From assembly GCF_019797765.1 (NCBI RefSeq), contig NZ_CP081862.1, forward strand, positions 806,001-870,000: DNA of 64,000 nt, read 5' to 3'. The notes beneath the pieces were generated by a model. It was not told where the DNA came from. It saw only the letters and a program-made list of their open reading frames with translations, and did no database searches. Of the stretch, positions 1-9,176 are shown in pieces. Both the position numbers and the translations under genes were made by a program. The DNA is from Cellulomonas sp. C5510. Lineage in GTDB: Bacteria > Actinomycetota > Actinomycetes > Actinomycetales > Cellulomonadaceae. Every line of letters begins with the position of its first letter. Positions within the stretch are counted from its first letter, which is position 1.

Positions 1-114
1 GGGGTGGTAGCCGTCGGGCCGGCGCGCGCCGACCCGGAGGGACAGGTTGACCTTGCCAGGCGCCCGCACGCGGACCTCACGGCCGGTGCGGGGGGCGAGG
101 CGCAGGTCGGTCAC
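1..114 (-). CDS. ispE: 4-diphosphocytidyl-2-C-methyl-D-erythritol kinase, N-terminal fragment (cut by window edge)
   Basis: Only the first 38 residues are inside the window. They read from a GTG start at 114 and contain VRAPGKVNLSLRV followed by GARRPDGYHP, the GHMP-kinase N-terminal signature of IspE, the ATP-dependent kinase of the non-mevalonate isoprenoid pathway. It lies 73 nt downstream of rsmA on the same strand, the usual actinobacterial order rsmA-ispE. A CACAGT box 6 nt before the GTG could be a leaderless -10, but this is weak. The rest of the gene is beyond the left edge. Confidence 0.88.
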   Translation of the reverse strand, partial: MTDLRLAPRTGREVRVRAPGKVNLSLRVGARRPDGYHP

Positions 115-187
115 GGGACCACTGTGCCAGGTCCGGGCGCTGGTGGCGCGGGGTCGTCGGCCGCGTGCCGGAGGTGCGGCGTCGCGC

Positions 188-1153
188 TCACAGGCCGGGC
201 AGGTGCTCCGCGACGCGCGCGAGGGCGGCGACGTCCAGGGCCTCGCCGCGCGCCTGCGGATCGACCCCCGCGGCGGCGAGGGCCGCGACCGCGGGGGCGG
301 ATCCGCCGGCAAGAGGGGCGAGCGCCGATCGCAGCATCTTGCGCCGCTGCGCGAACGCCGCGTCCACGACGGCGAACACCTGCTCGCGGGTGGCGGAGGT
401 CCGCGGGGGCTCGCGCCGGTCCAGGCGGACGAGCGCCGAGTCGACGTTCGGGACCGGCCAGAACACCGAGCGCCCGACCGTCGCGGTCCGCCGCGCCGAG
501 GCGTACCAGGCCGCCTTCGCGGAGGGCACGCCGTACGTGCGGCTGCCGGGCGGTGCGGCGAGCCGGTCCGCGACCTCGGCCTGCACCATCACGAGGACGC
601 GCTCGAGGGTCGGGAACCGCTCGAGGAACGTCAGCAGCACGGGGACCGACACGTTGTACGGCAGGTTGGCGACCAGCGCGGTGGGCGCCCGGCCTGGCAG
701 CGCCCGGACGTCGAGGGCGTCACCGCGCACGACGGTCAGCGACGGGGCGGGGGCGGACCCGGCGGAGGGGGTCGGGCGCTCGGCGGGGCGGGCGTCCGGG
801 CTGACGTCGGAGAGGTCCACGACGTCCACGGACGCTCCGGGGACGTGCCGGCGGACCGTCTCCGGCAGCAGGCCCGCGAGCACCGGGTCGATCTCCACGG
901 CCACGACGTCCGCGCCGGCCTCCAGCAGGCCCAGCGTCAGCGACCCGAGCCCCGGGCCGACCTCGACGACGCGCTCGCCCGCGACCACGTCCGCCTGCCG
1001 CACGATCTTGCGGACCGTGCCGCCGTCGAGCACGAAGTTCTGGCCGAGCGTCTTCGTCGGCCGGATCCCCGCGCGCTCGGCGAGGGCGCGGATCTCGGCC
1101 GGGCCGAGCAGCGGCCCCGCCGCGGGTGCGACGGGGCCGGTGCTGGAGGACAT
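188..1153 (-). CDS. rsmA: 16S rRNA dimethyladenosine transferase RsmA (KsgA)
   Basis: This 321-residue S-adenosylmethionine-dependent methyltransferase dimethylates two adjacent adenines near the 3' end of 16S rRNA. TLGQNF (residues 35-40), the SAM motif [11 protein letters not shown] (about 63-73), an acidic VEIDP (about 86-90) and the catalytic NLPYN (163-167) are all present. A Pro/Ala-rich insertion at about 105-138 separates the SAM motifs and makes the protein about 50 residues longer than typical KsgA; I infer it is a surface loop. The ATG at 1153 is preceded by TAGGCT and exactly 7 nt, so the message is probably leaderless, which supports this start. It sits between rpfB and ispE. Confidence 0.95.
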   Translation of the reverse strand: MSSSTGPVAPAAGPLLGPAEIRALAERAGIRPTKTLGQNFVLDGGTVRKIVRQADVVAGERVVEVGPGLGSLTLGLLEAGADVVAVEIDPVLAGLLPETVRRHVPGASVDVVDLSDVSPDARPAERPTPSAGSAPAPSLTVVRGDALDVRALPGRAPTALVANLPYNVSVPVLLTFLERFPTLERVLVMVQAEVADRLAAPPGSRTYGVPSAKAAWYASARRTATVGRSVFWPVPNVDSALVRLDRREPPRTSATREQVFAVVDAAFAQRRKMLRSALAPLAGGSAPAVAALAAAGVDPQARGEALDVAALARVAEHLPGL

Positions 1154-1160
1154 GCGGGCG

Positions 1161-1166
1161 AGCCTA
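1161..1166 (-). promoter_or_regulatory. Probable -10 box of a leaderless rsmA transcript
   Basis: The minus strand reads TAGGCT, then 7 nt, then the rsmA ATG. This TANNNT-N7-ATG spacing places the transcription start at or next to the start codon. The same spacing recurs before metG, the ABC-F gene, the histidine kinase, marR and a glycosyltransferase in this window. Confidence 0.5.
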
Positions 1167-1177
1167 CCGGCCGCCCG

Positions 1178-1206
1178 CCGGCGGGCGGCGCGCCGCCGCC
1201 CGCCGG
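1178..1206 (-). terminator. GC-rich hairpin between rpfB and rsmA
   Basis: A perfect 12-bp stem (1178-1189 with 1195-1206) and a 5-nt loop lie just after the rpfB stop codon. There is no clear U-tract. It may terminate rpfB transcription before the separate rsmA promoter. Confidence 0.5.
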
Positions 1207-1216
1207 GGTGGGTGCG

Positions 1217-2488
1217 TCAGGAGAACAGCCGCGGCCCGCAGTGCGGCCACTGGCCGGCGCCGGAGCGGTTGTACAGCATCTGCGCCCGCGCGGTCTGCTC
1301 GTCGGCCGAGGCCTCCGAGGGCAGGCCCGCGCCACCGACGGCCTGCCAGGTGGCGACCGAGAACTGGTACAGGCCGTGGTACTTGCCGGTCGCCGAGACC
1401 GCGGTGGGGTTGCCGCCCGACTCGCACGCCGCGAGCGCGCCCCAGTTCAGGCCCGCCGCGTCGCCGCCGCCGACGGCGGGGCTGCTCGGGGTGGTCGGCG
1501 CGGCGACGACCGGGCGCTTCGTGGTGCCCACGTTCGTCACCTGGGCGACGGGCGCCTGCGTGACCTCGTCGGACAGCAGGTCGCGTCCCGTCTCCTCGCC
1601 GTCCACGGTGGTGACGCGCTCGATGACGGTCCGCACGCCGGGCACGCCCGCGGTGGTGACCTTCGACTGGCCGACGTACAGCGCCGGGTCGCCCTGCTCG
1701 ACGGCGTCGAACGGCACCTCGCTCGTGGTGGTGACGTCCTCGACGACCACGCGGTTCACGACGACCGTCACGCGGTCGTCCCGGTGGCGCACGCTCACCC
1801 GGTCGAGGGGCTGGAGCTCGACGTCCAGGCGGTCGAGCGCGTCGGCGACCGTCGTGCTGCCGTTCGGGACCGTGAGCGTCGTCCCGTCCACGACCACGTC
1901 GGCCGGTCCGTCCAGCGTGAGGTCCAGCGACAGGTCGGGGCGGCCGCCCGCGGTGGAGCGCGACGCGACGAGGCGCACGTCGTCGCCTCGGGTCGCGAGC
2001 ATCTCGAGCGCCTCGTCGGCGGTCAGCGCGGTCGTCCAGACCGTCGCCTGCTCGCCGTCGGCCTGCACGGTCACCTGGCGGGCGCGCCGGACGACGACGT
2101 CGACGCCGTCGCTCAGGGCGCCGGCGGGGCTGACGGTGTCGCGCGCGCCGAGCTCGAGGTCCTGCTCGGCGAGGAGGCCGTCGACGCTGCCCGCGAACGT
2201 GGAGACGGTGGTGGTCACGCCGTCCACGTCGAGGGTGACGGTCTTGTGGGCGTCCGCGACGGCGATGCCGCCGGTGGCCAGGACGACCACGGCGGTCGCG
2301 GCGCCGATGAGGCGCACGCGACCCCGGCGCGTCCGGCGCTCGGCGGTCGGCTCCTGGTCCGTGGTCCCCGGGTCCGTCGTGTTGCGGACGACGCGGGTGC
2401 GGAGGGTGGCGGGCGTGGCTGCGAGGCGCGTGCGGGCGCGACGGAGGAGGGAGGTCACGTGTGTCCAGACGACGACGGTCCCGGGCAC
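1217..2488 (-). CDS. rpfB: Resuscitation-promoting factor of RpfB type (DUF348 x3 - G5 - Rpf transglycosylase)
   Basis: This is a secreted or membrane-anchored 423-residue muralytic factor. After a basic N-terminus comes one hydrophobic segment (about residues 61-77, GAATAVVVLATGGIAVA), then three DUF348 repeats (first one starting HKTVTLDVDGV), a G5-like region (about 245-320) and a C-terminal Rpf/lysozyme-like domain with LAACESGGNP, GLYQF and WPHCG, including the catalytic Glu of CESG and a conserved Cys pair. Known RpfB proteins cleave peptidoglycan and wake dormant cells. The GTG at 2488 lacks a clear ribosome-binding site; an in-frame GTG 30 nt downstream (VTSLL) is an equally possible start. 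It lies downstream of a second, related wall enzyme. Confidence 0.9.
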   Translation of the reverse strand: MPGTVVVWTHVTSLLRRARTRLAATPATLRTRVVRNTTDPGTTDQEPTAERRTRRGRVRLIGAATAVVVLATGGIAVADAHKTVTLDVDGVTTTVSTFAGSVDGLLAEQDLELGARDTVSPAGALSDGVDVVVRRARQVTVQADGEQATVWTTALTADEALEMLATRGDDVRLVASRSTAGGRPDLSLDLTLDGPADVVVDGTTLTVPNGSTTVADALDRLDVELQPLDRVSVRHRDDRVTVVVNRVVVEDVTTTSEVPFDAVEQGDPALYVGQSKVTTAGVPGVRTVIERVTTVDGEETGRDLLSDEVTQAPVAQVTNVGTTKRPVVAAPTTPSSPAVGGGDAAGLNWGALAACESGGNPTAVSATGKYHGLYQFSVATWQAVGGAGLPSEASADEQTARAQMLYNRSGAGQWPHCGPRLFS

Positions 2489-2682
2489 GAGGGGCGGGGT
2501 GCGTCGCGGTCCGCGACGCCCGGCGGTGCCGGGGCTCAGGAGCCCGCGGCTGCGGCGGCACCTGGAGGGAGGAGCCGCACCCGACGGTCCCGGATCCTCG
2601 ATCCGGCGGTCGGCCCTCCGGGACCCGGAGGGGCGGTGCTGCCCGATACCCCGGGGTTCCGGGCTGTCACGGGCGACACGCG

Positions 2683-2702
2683 ACCGTAACCCATTCGTGA
2701 TC
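2683..2702 (-). promoter_or_regulatory. Conserved GTAAC-N6-GTGAT element upstream of rpfB
   Basis: The plus strand reads ACCGTAACCCATTCGTGATC about 200 nt upstream of rpfB. The nearly identical sequence occurs upstream of the neighbouring DUF348 gene (4126-4145). The GTnAy direct repeat with an 11-nt period resembles sites described for the actinobacterial response regulator MtrA, which controls rpf-type genes. Assignment to MtrA is inference. Confidence 0.5.
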
Positions 2703-2732
2703 TGCTGCCAAGTGGGGGACAGCCCGCGCGGG

Positions 2733-4061
2733 TCAGTACCAGCCCTTGGCCTGGAACGACGACCAGGCCCCGCACGGCGTCGAGTACCGGCCGGCGATGT
2801 AGTTCAGACCCCACGTGATCTGCGTGGCCGGGTTGGTGCGCCAGTCCGCGGCGATGCTCGCCATCTTCGAGCCCGGCAGCGCCTGCGGGATGCCGTAGGC
2901 GCCCGACGAGCGGTTCTCGGCGTCGACCCGCCAGCCGCTCTCCTTGTTCCACAGCTCCAGCAGGCAGGCGAACTGGTCGTCGCCCCACCCGCGCTCGGCG
3001 GCGAGCTGCTTGCCCACCTCCTGCGCGCTGCCCGGCGTGACCGTGATGTCGACGCCCGACGCGAGCTCCATCGTGCCGACCTTCACGACCTGCGTGACCG
3101 GCTCGACGGTCACCGCCGACGCGACGACCTGCCGGTCGACGACCGCGCCGCCCACCGTGGAGGTCGCGTAGGTCGTCGTCCGCACGCCCGCGCGGCCCTT
3201 CGTCTCGACGACCCGGGTGCCCGCGACGAGCGTCGGGTCCTCGACCTCCTGCTCCTCGAACGGGACGGCCTCCTCGACGCGCTCGCCACCGGTCGCCGCG
3301 CGCGTCACCAGGACCACCAGCCCGTCCGTCGCGGTGGCGTCCAGCGGCACCGACACGCGGTCGCCCTCGTTCAGCACCAGGCCGATCTCCCGCAGGGCGT
3401 CGCGCACCGTCCCGGCGCTCGTCACCCCGTCGATCACCTGGCCGTCCACCGCGAGGTGGATCGTCTTCTGCGTCGACACCCGCAGGACGTCGCCGCGGCT
3501 CAGCGACGACGACCGGGATGCGGACAGCAGGGTCTCGTTCTCGCGCAGCCCGAGGCCCTCGACGGCCTCGCCGACCGTGAGGGCGGTGGTCCAGACCGTG
3601 CGCTGCTCGCCGTCCACCTCGACGTCGAGCTGCCGCCCGTGCCGGACGACCACCTGGGAGCCGTCGCGCACGGGCTCGCCGAGCGCCGGGGCCACCAGGT
3701 CGTGCTCGCCGACGGCGATGTCGCCCGCCGCGAGCACCTGGCCGACCGTCCGGCCGAACGCGCTGACCTCGACGGGCGTGCCGTCGACCTCCACCGTCAC
3801 CGTCTTGTGCAGCCCGGCGAACGCGGTCGTCGCGCCCGCGACCAGCAGCAGGGCGGCGCCCTGAGCCCCGAGGCGCAGCAGCCGGCCCCGGCGGGACCGG
3901 TGCGCGCGGTGGGCGTGCGCGCGGTGGGCGTGCGCGTCGCCCGGTGCGGGGTGCGGGGTCGATCCCGTCGAGGCGGACCCGGTCGCGCCGGCGTCGGCGG
4001 GGGGCTCGGTGCGCCCGGCCGGCAGCGGCCGGGGAGGCACGGACGGGTCGGGCGCAGGCAC
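2733..4061 (-). CDS. DUF348/G5 cell-wall protein with C-terminal lytic-transglycosylase-like domain (second Rpf-like protein)
   Basis: About 442 residues are predicted from a GTG at 4061, chosen because CTGGAG lies 8 nt upstream; an in-frame reading continues up to 4175 but is low-complexity and runs through the upstream regulatory element. A membrane segment (GAQGAALLLVAGATTAFAG) is followed by HKTVTVEVDG and two further DUF348 repeats, a G5-like stretch, and a C-terminal domain with LLELWNKESGWR, GAYGIPQALPGSKM and WGLNYIAGRY. That domain resembles SLT-type transglycosylases, unlike the classical Rpf domain of the adjacent gene. The two genes look like a tandem duplication with a catalytic-domain swap. 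The probable role is peptidoglycan cleavage during growth or division. Confidence 0.86.
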   Translation of the reverse strand: MPAPDPSVPPRPLPAGRTEPPADAGATGSASTGSTPHPAPGDAHAHRAHAHRAHRSRRGRLLRLGAQGAALLLVAGATTAFAGLHKTVTVEVDGTPVEVSAFGRTVGQVLAAGDIAVGEHDLVAPALGEPVRDGSQVVVRHGRQLDVEVDGEQRTVWTTALTVGEAVEGLGLRENETLLSASRSSSLSRGDVLRVSTQKTIHLAVDGQVIDGVTSAGTVRDALREIGLVLNEGDRVSVPLDATATDGLVVLVTRAATGGERVEEAVPFEEQEVEDPTLVAGTRVVETKGRAGVRTTTYATSTVGGAVVDRQVVASAVTVEPVTQVVKVGTMELASGVDITVTPGSAQEVGKQLAAERGWGDDQFACLLELWNKESGWRVDAENRSSGAYGIPQALPGSKMASIAADWRTNPATQITWGLNYIAGRYSTPCGAWSSFQAKGWY

Positions 4062-4125
4062 GCGGACGGCTCCAGCAGGTCGGGACGGCGGGAGGGAGGG
4101 ACTCGCGCCGGGTACAGCAACCCCG

Positions 4126-4145
4126 ACCGTAACCGATTCGTGACC
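4126..4145 (-). promoter_or_regulatory. Second copy of the GTAAC-N6-GTGAC element, upstream of the second Rpf-like gene
   Basis: The plus strand reads ACCGTAACCGATTCGTGACC, matching the rpfB-upstream copy at 18 of 20 positions. It lies 64 nt upstream of the proposed GTG start at 4061. Its conservation between two paralogous promoters supports a real operator, possibly for MtrA (inference). Confidence 0.5.
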
Positions 4146-4217
4146 CGCAGCGGAAGCCACCGCGATCCCGACCACCCGCCCGGCGGACCACCGCCCGGCA
4201 CCCCACCCGCCACCCGG

Positions 4218-4434
4218 AGCGTTCGGAGGCTCCCACCGCTCTCGGAGGTGTCCGCGCGGGCTCGGAGGTCCCCGCGGAGCCCTCCGATGCTGCGTCCCCC
4301 TCTCCGATGCCGTTGGGAGCCTCCCACGGTGCTGGAGAGGTGGGGGTGCACGCTCGGAGGTGCTCGCGCGGGCTCGGAGGTGTCCGCAGAGCCCTCCGAT
4401 GGCGCGTGCCTGTCTCCGATGCCGTTCGGAGTCT
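4218..4434. repeat. Imperfect tandem repeat rich in GGAG/CTCC (two copies, 112-nt period)
   Basis: Two copies of an approximately 82-nt unit, starting CTCGGAGGTG at 4241 and CTCGGAGGTG at 4353, are roughly 80-85% identical by eye. Each contains GGGCTCGGAGG, CCCTCCGATG and CTCCGATGCCGTT. A related GCGTTCGGAGGC / CTCTCGGAGGTGTCCGCG segment recurs at 53773-53812. The element lies between the 3' end of tatD and the upstream region of the Rpf-like gene, and no protein is encoded here. Confidence 0.7.
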
Positions 4435-4464
4435 CCGAGGGGAAGGAGAGAGGGGGCGGTCAGC

Positions 4465-5439
4465 TCACCAGGTGCCGTAGACGCGGGTGGCCGTCGCGGC
4501 GAGGGTCTCGCACGTCGTCGCCAGGTCGAGGTCGCGCACCTCGGCGAGCCGGCGGACGGTGTGCGGGACGACGTACGGCGCGTTGGGCCGGCCGCGCAGG
4601 GGGTGCGGCGTGAGGTACGGGGCGTCGGTCTCGACCAGCAGCAGGTCCAGGGGCAGCAGGCGCAGGGCGGCGCGCAGGTCCTCGTTCGCGGGGTACGTCA
4701 GCGGCCCGGCGAACGAGCAGAACCAGCCCTCGCGTGCGCAGACCTCCGCGAGCGCCGGCCCCCCGGAGAAGCAGTGGAAGACCGTCCGCTCGGGGGCGCC
4801 GTCGCGCAGCAGGACGTCGACGACGTCGTCGTGCGCGTCACGGTCGTGGATCTGCAGGGCCAGCCCGAGCTCCTTGGCCAGCGCGACGTGCGCCCGGAAC
4901 GCCTCACGCTGCACCTCCCGCCCGCGAGGTCCGGCGCGGAAGTGGTCGAGCCCGGTCTCGCCGATGGCCCGCACCCGGTCGTTGCCGCGCGCGACTGCCG
5001 CCACGCGGGCCAGGGCGTCGTCCAGTCCGACGTCGTGGCGGGGCTGCGGGTCCGGGTCGAGGCCGTCGGGCGCGACCTCGTGGACGCCGGCGTGCAGCAC
5101 GGCCTCGTTGGGGTGGATCGCGACGGCGCCGAGCAGGGCGCGGCGGCCGGGCCGCTGCGGAACGGGACCGGTGTCTGCCGCCCCGGCGTCCACCGCCAGC
5201 ACCGCGTCCGTCCAGGCCACGGCGTCGAGGTCGCAGCCGACCTGCACCATGCGGGTCACCCCGACGGCGGCGGCCCGGTCGAGGTGGTCGTCGAGCCCGG
5301 TGGGCGCCGGCTCGGCCCCCGGGGGCGCGTCGAAGCCGAGCACCGACTCCAGGTGCGTGTGGTCGTCGACGACGGGGGCCGGGAGCGCGTCCGGCAGCGC
5401 CGGCCAGCCGCGGTCCCGGCCGGAGCGTGAGCGGCCCAC
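4465..5439 (-). CDS. tatD: TatD-family metal-dependent deoxyribonuclease/hydrolase
   Basis: The 324-residue TIM-barrel hydrolase has the family metal ligands: DDHTHLE near residue 25, AIHPNEA (about 107-113), AIGETGLDH (about 152-160), LQIHDRDA (about 192) and ETDAPYLTP (about 275). TatD proteins are Mg-dependent 3'-5' DNases, generally cytoplasmic; substrate detail is not certain from sequence. The GTG start at 5439 directly abuts the metG stop codon (TGA then GTG), so the two are translationally coupled. metG-tatD-rpf-rsmA-ispE is a conserved actinobacterial order. Confidence 0.93.
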   Translation of the reverse strand: MGRSRSGRDRGWPALPDALPAPVVDDHTHLESVLGFDAPPGAEPAPTGLDDHLDRAAAVGVTRMVQVGCDLDAVAWTDAVLAVDAGAADTGPVPQRPGRRALLGAVAIHPNEAVLHAGVHEVAPDGLDPDPQPRHDVGLDDALARVAAVARGNDRVRAIGETGLDHFRAGPRGREVQREAFRAHVALAKELGLALQIHDRDAHDDVVDVLLRDGAPERTVFHCFSGGPALAEVCAREGWFCSFAGPLTYPANEDLRAALRLLPLDLLLVETDAPYLTPHPLRGRPNAPYVVPHTVRRLAEVRDLDLATTCETLAATATRVYGTW

Positions 5440-7233
5440 TCAGCCCTGCCGCAGCCGGTCGAGCTCCTCCTCGACGATCGCGTCGTCGAGCTTCGTGAAC
5501 ACCGGCTCGGGCTTGCCGACGGGCGTGCCCGGCACGAGCGCGGTGGGCTGCCACGCGGGCAGCGTGACGCCGCGGCGGTAGTCGCCGGTGATGACCGGGT
5601 ACGACCGGGACGCGTCGTCGAGGTCGGTGACCTCGTCGATGCGGGGCAGCGGCGAGAACGCCCCGGTGCCGCCGAGCGCCTCGTGCACCTTCTGGGCCGA
5701 GTGCGGCAGGAACGGCGACAGCAGGGTGTTGCAGTCGCTCACGGCCTGCGCCGCGGTGTGCAGCACGGTCCCGAGGCGCTCCGGGTCGTTCTTGAGCTTC
5801 CACGGCTCGGTCTCGGAGATGTACCGGTTGGCCTCCTGGACCACCCGCATCGCCTCGCCGATGGCCGCGCGGTGCCGGTGCGTGCCGATGAGCTCCCCGA
5901 CGCGGCCGAACGCGGTGGTCGTCGTGGCGAGGAGGTCCTCGTCGACCGTCGTGCGCGGCCCGGGCTGCGGGATGGCTCCGACGTTCTTGTGGATCATGCT
6001 GGCGGTGCGGTTGACCAGGTTGCCCCAGCCGGCGACGAGCTCGTCGTTCGTGCGGCGCTTGAAGTCGGCCCAGGTGAAGTCGGCGTCCTGGCTCTCCGGG
6101 CCCGCGGTGGAGATGTAGTACCGCAGCGCGTCCGGCTGGTAGCGGCTCAGCATGTCGCGGACGTAGATGACGACGCCGCGCGAGGACGAGAACTGCTTGC
6201 CCTCCATGGTGAGGAACTCGCTCGACACCACCTCGGTGGGGAGGTTCAGCCGGCCGTACGCCCCCGGCTCGCCGCCCTTGGACCCGCCGCCGGCGTAGCC
6301 GAGCAGCTCCGCCGGCCAGATCTGCGAGTGGAAGGTGATGTTGTCCTTGCCCATGAAGTAGTACGACAGCGACTCGGGGTCGGTCCAGAACTGCCGCCAC
6401 GCCTCGGGGTCCCCGGACCGCCTGGCCCACTCGATCGACGCGGACAGGTAGCCGATGACGGCGTCGAACCACACGTACAGGCGCTTCGACGGGTTGTCCT
6501 CCCAGCCCTCGAGCGGGATCGGGATGCCCCAGTCGATGTCGCGGGTCATGGCGCGGGGCCGGACGTCGTCCAGCAGGTTCAGCGAGAACTTCAGGACGTT
6601 CGGCCGCCACTCGGTGCGGGTGCGCAGCCAGTCGCCGAGCGCGTCGACGAACGCCGGCAGGTCGAGGAAGAAGTGGTTCGACTCGACGAACGTCGGGGTC
6701 TCGCCGTTGATGCGCGAGCGCGGGTTCTTGAGGTCGATCGCGTCGAGCTGGTTGCCGCAGTTGTCGCACTGGTCGCCGCGCGCGCCGTCGTAGCCGCAGA
6801 TCGGGCAGGTGCCCTCGATGTAGCGGTCGGGCAGGGTGCGGCCGGTCGACGGGCTGATGGCGCCCATGGTGGTCCGCTCGACCATGTACCCGTTCTTGTG
6901 GACCGTGCGGAACATCTCCTGCACGACGGCGTAGTGGTTGCGCGTGGTGGTCCGGGTGAACAGGTCGTACGACAGGCCGAGCTGGGTGAGGTCCTCGACG
7001 ATGACGCGGTTGTACCGGTCGGCGAGCTCCTGGGGCGTGACGCCCTCCTGCTCGGCCTGCACGAGGATCGGCGTGCCGTGCTCGTCGGTGCCGGAGACCA
7101 TGAGGACGTCGTGGCCCGCCATGCGCATGTAGCGGCTGAACACGTCGGAGGGGACGCCGAAGCCGGCGACGTGGCCGATGTGGCGCGGGCCGTTGGCGTA
7201 GGGCCAGGCGACAGCGCTGAGGATGCGGGACAT
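5440..7233 (-). CDS. metG: Methionyl-tRNA synthetase
   Basis: This 597-residue class I aminoacyl-tRNA synthetase charges tRNA-Met. The N-terminal [12 protein letters not shown] holds the HIGH motif (about residues 18-21). Two zinc-type Cys pairs lie in CPICGYDG (143-146) and CDNCGNQ (156-159). The KMSKS-equivalent is KQFSSS (346-351), followed by an anticodon-binding domain. There is no C-terminal tRNA-binding extension. The ATG at 7233 is preceded by TAGGAT and 7 nt, which points to a leaderless transcript and fixes the start. It is followed immediately by tatD. Confidence 0.97.
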   Translation of the reverse strand: MSRILSAVAWPYANGPRHIGHVAGFGVPSDVFSRYMRMAGHDVLMVSGTDEHGTPILVQAEQEGVTPQELADRYNRVIVEDLTQLGLSYDLFTRTTTRNHYAVVQEMFRTVHKNGYMVERTTMGAISPSTGRTLPDRYIEGTCPICGYDGARGDQCDNCGNQLDAIDLKNPRSRINGETPTFVESNHFFLDLPAFVDALGDWLRTRTEWRPNVLKFSLNLLDDVRPRAMTRDIDWGIPIPLEGWEDNPSKRLYVWFDAVIGYLSASIEWARRSGDPEAWRQFWTDPESLSYYFMGKDNITFHSQIWPAELLGYAGGGSKGGEPGAYGRLNLPTEVVSSEFLTMEGKQFSSSRGVVIYVRDMLSRYQPDALRYYISTAGPESQDADFTWADFKRRTNDELVAGWGNLVNRTASMIHKNVGAIPQPGPRTTVDEDLLATTTTAFGRVGELIGTHRHRAAIGEAMRVVQEANRYISETEPWKLKNDPERLGTVLHTAAQAVSDCNTLLSPFLPHSAQKVHEALGGTGAFSPLPRIDEVTDLDDASRSYPVITGDYRRGVTLPAWQPTALVPGTPVGKPEPVFTKLDDAIVEEELDRLRQG

Positions 7234-7240
7234 GCCGTCG

Positions 7241-7246
7241 ATCCTA
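7241..7246 (-). promoter_or_regulatory. Probable leaderless -10 box of metG
   Basis: On the minus strand, TAGGAT is followed by 7 nt and then the metG ATG. Confidence 0.5.
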
Positions 7247-7321
7247 GTGAGCCGCGTGGCCCTCCCGGCGCGCGGTGCGCGTGCCCGGGTCCGGCGCGAC
7301 CCGGGGCCGGCGCCGCCCTGG

Positions 7322-9130
7322 TCAGCCCTCGACGGCCTCCGCGAGGGCCATCCACCGCTCCTCGACGTCCGCCACCTCGGCCTCCAGGGCCGCCTTGTCC
7401 GTCCCGAGCGCGGTGAGGCCGACGTAGTCCGCGGGGTCGTGCTCGGCCATCGTCCGGTCGAGCGCCTCGATCTGGCCGGTCAGCTTCGAGATCCGCCGCT
7501 CCAGCGCCCCGAGCTCCTTCTTCGCCGCGCGCAGCTCCGCGCCGTCCAGCCCGGTGCCGCCGGGCGCCGCCGGGGCGCCCCCGGTGGCCTCGGTCGGGGC
7601 CCCCGTCTGCACCGGGTTCCCGCCGCGGTGGTGCTCCAGCAGCCGCAGGTACTCGTCCACCCCGCCGGGCACGTGCCGGAACCGTCCGTCGAGCACCGCG
7701 TACTGCTGGTCGGTGACGCGCTCGAGCAGGTACCGGTCGTGGGAGACGACCAGCAGCGTGCCGGGCCAGGTGTCGAGCAGGTCCTCCATCGCGGCGAGCA
7801 TGTCGGTGTCGAGGTCGTTGGACGGCTCGTCCAGCACCAGCACGTTCGGCTCGTCCAGCAGGATCAGCAGCAGCTGGAGCCGTCGCCGCTGGCCGCCGGA
7901 CAGGTCCTTGACCGGGGTCGAGAGCTGGGCGCTGGTGAACCCGAGCCGCTCGAGCAGCTGCCCGGGGGTCATCTCCTTGCCGCCCGCGACGTAGGTGGTG
8001 CGGTACCGGCCGATGACGTCGCTCAGCCGGTCGTCGGCGATGTCCGCCAGCTCCGCGAGCTCCTGCGTGAGCGTCGCGACCTGCACCGTCTTGCCGCGCT
8101 TGACCCGGCCGGCGCTCGGCGCGACGGCGCCCGTGACCAGGCCCAGCAGCGTCGACTTGCCCGCGCCGTTGGCGCCGAGGACGCCCGTGCGCTCGCCGGG
8201 CGCGATCCGCCAGGTCACGTGCCGCAGCACCTCGTGGTCGCCGTAGGACACCGACACGTCCTCGATGTCGACCACGTCCTTGCCGAGCCGGGCGGTGGCC
8301 ATGCGGGACAGCGCCACGGTGTCGCGGGGCGGCGGCACGTCGGCGATCAGGGCGTTCGCGGCGTCGATGCGGAACTTCGGCTTCGACGTGCGGGCGGGCG
8401 CGCCGCGGCGCAGCCACGCGAGCTCCTTGCGCAGGAGGTTCTGCCGCTTGGCCTCGGTGGCCGCCGCCATGCGGTCGCGCTCGACGCGCTGCAGCACGTA
8501 CGCCGCGTAGCCGCCCTCGAACGGCTCCACGATCCCGTCGTGCACCTCCCACGTCGCGGTGCACACCTCGTCGAGGAACCAGCGGTCGTGGGTGACGACG
8601 AGCAGGCCGCCGGCGTTCGCGGACCAGCGGCGGTTCAGGTGCCGGGCGAGCCACGTGACGGCCTCGACGTCCAGGTGGTTGGTGGGCTCGTCGAGCATGA
8701 GCACGTCGTCGTCGCCGGCGAGCAGCGCCGCGAGGGCGACCCGCCGCCGCTGACCCCCGGACAGGTCGGCCACGCGCTTGTCCCAGGGCAGGTCGCCGAC
8801 GAGGCCCTGCACGACGTCGCGGACGCGCGCGTCGCCGGCCCACTCGTGCTCGACGCGGTCCCCGACGACCGCCGCGCCGACGCTCAGCGCCGGGTCGAGG
8901 GTGTCGGTCTGGTCGAGCACGCCGACGCGCACCCCGCCGCGGACGGTCACGCGGCCGCTGTCCGGGGTCAGCCGGCCCGCGAGGAGCGCCAGCAGCGAGG
9001 ACTTGCCGTCCCCGTTGCGCCCGACGACCCCGACGCGGTCGCCCTCGTTCAGCCCGACCGTGACGCCGTCGAAGACGCGCGTGGTCGGGAAGGACAGGTG
9101 CAGCGCTTCGCCGCCGAGCAGGTGGGCCAT
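7322..9130 (-). CDS. ABC-F family ATPase (ribosome-associated type)
   Basis: The 602-residue protein has two ABC ATPase cassettes and no membrane segment, which defines ABC-F proteins acting on ribosomes in translation or antibiotic protection. Cassette 1 has [20 protein letters not shown] and [11 protein letters not shown]; cassette 2 has [20 protein letters not shown] and [13 protein letters not shown]-terminal helical region (about 535-600, [20 protein letters not shown]) is probably a coiled coil, as in Uup. Start ATG 9130 lies 7 nt after TACGCT, a leaderless arrangement. An Ala/Gly/Pro linker separates cassette 2 from the coiled coil. It is divergent from the histidine kinase. Confidence 0.93.
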   Translation of the reverse strand: MAHLLGGEALHLSFPTTRVFDGVTVGLNEGDRVGVVGRNGDGKSSLLALLAGRLTPDSGRVTVRGGVRVGVLDQTDTLDPALSVGAAVVGDRVEHEWAGDARVRDVVQGLVGDLPWDKRVADLSGGQRRRVALAALLAGDDDVLMLDEPTNHLDVEAVTWLARHLNRRWSANAGGLLVVTHDRWFLDEVCTATWEVHDGIVEPFEGGYAAYVLQRVERDRMAAATEAKRQNLLRKELAWLRRGAPARTSKPKFRIDAANALIADVPPPRDTVALSRMATARLGKDVVDIEDVSVSYGDHEVLRHVTWRIAPGERTGVLGANGAGKSTLLGLVTGAVAPSAGRVKRGKTVQVATLTQELAELADIADDRLSDVIGRYRTTYVAGGKEMTPGQLLERLGFTSAQLSTPVKDLSGGQRRRLQLLLILLDEPNVLVLDEPSNDLDTDMLAAMEDLLDTWPGTLLVVSHDRYLLERVTDQQYAVLDGRFRHVPGGVDEYLRLLEHHRGGNPVQTGAPTEATGGAPAAPGGTGLDGAELRAAKKELGALERRISKLTGQIEALDRTMAEHDPADYVGLTALGTDKAALEAEVADVEERWMALAEAVEG

Positions 9131-9137
9131 TCCGCCA

Positions 9138-9169
9138 AGCGTAGGGGCCGTCCGGGTGGCGGCTACCGT
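9138..9169. promoter_or_regulatory. Divergent leaderless promoters for the ABC-F gene and the histidine kinase
   Basis: The minus strand carries TACGCT (9138-9143) 7 nt before the ABC-F ATG. The plus strand carries TACCGT (9164-9169) 7 nt before the kinase GTG at 9177. The two start codons are only 46 nt apart, so both promoters share this short interval. Confidence 0.5.
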
Positions 9170-9176
9170 GGGGCCC

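Noticed and set aside
2489..4200. Possible c-di-AMP (ydaO-type) riboswitch upstream of the Rpf-like genes, as known for rpf genes in other Actinobacteria.
   Set aside because: I looked for the conserved ydaO core with its GGTGAATC-like segment and did not find it in either leader. Only the GTAAC-N6-GTGA element is shared.
165..4613. A very long plus-strand open frame antisense to rsmA and both Rpf-like genes.
   Set aside because: Composition is Arg/Ser/Thr-rich with no domain, and the minus-strand genes have clear families. It is an antisense shadow.
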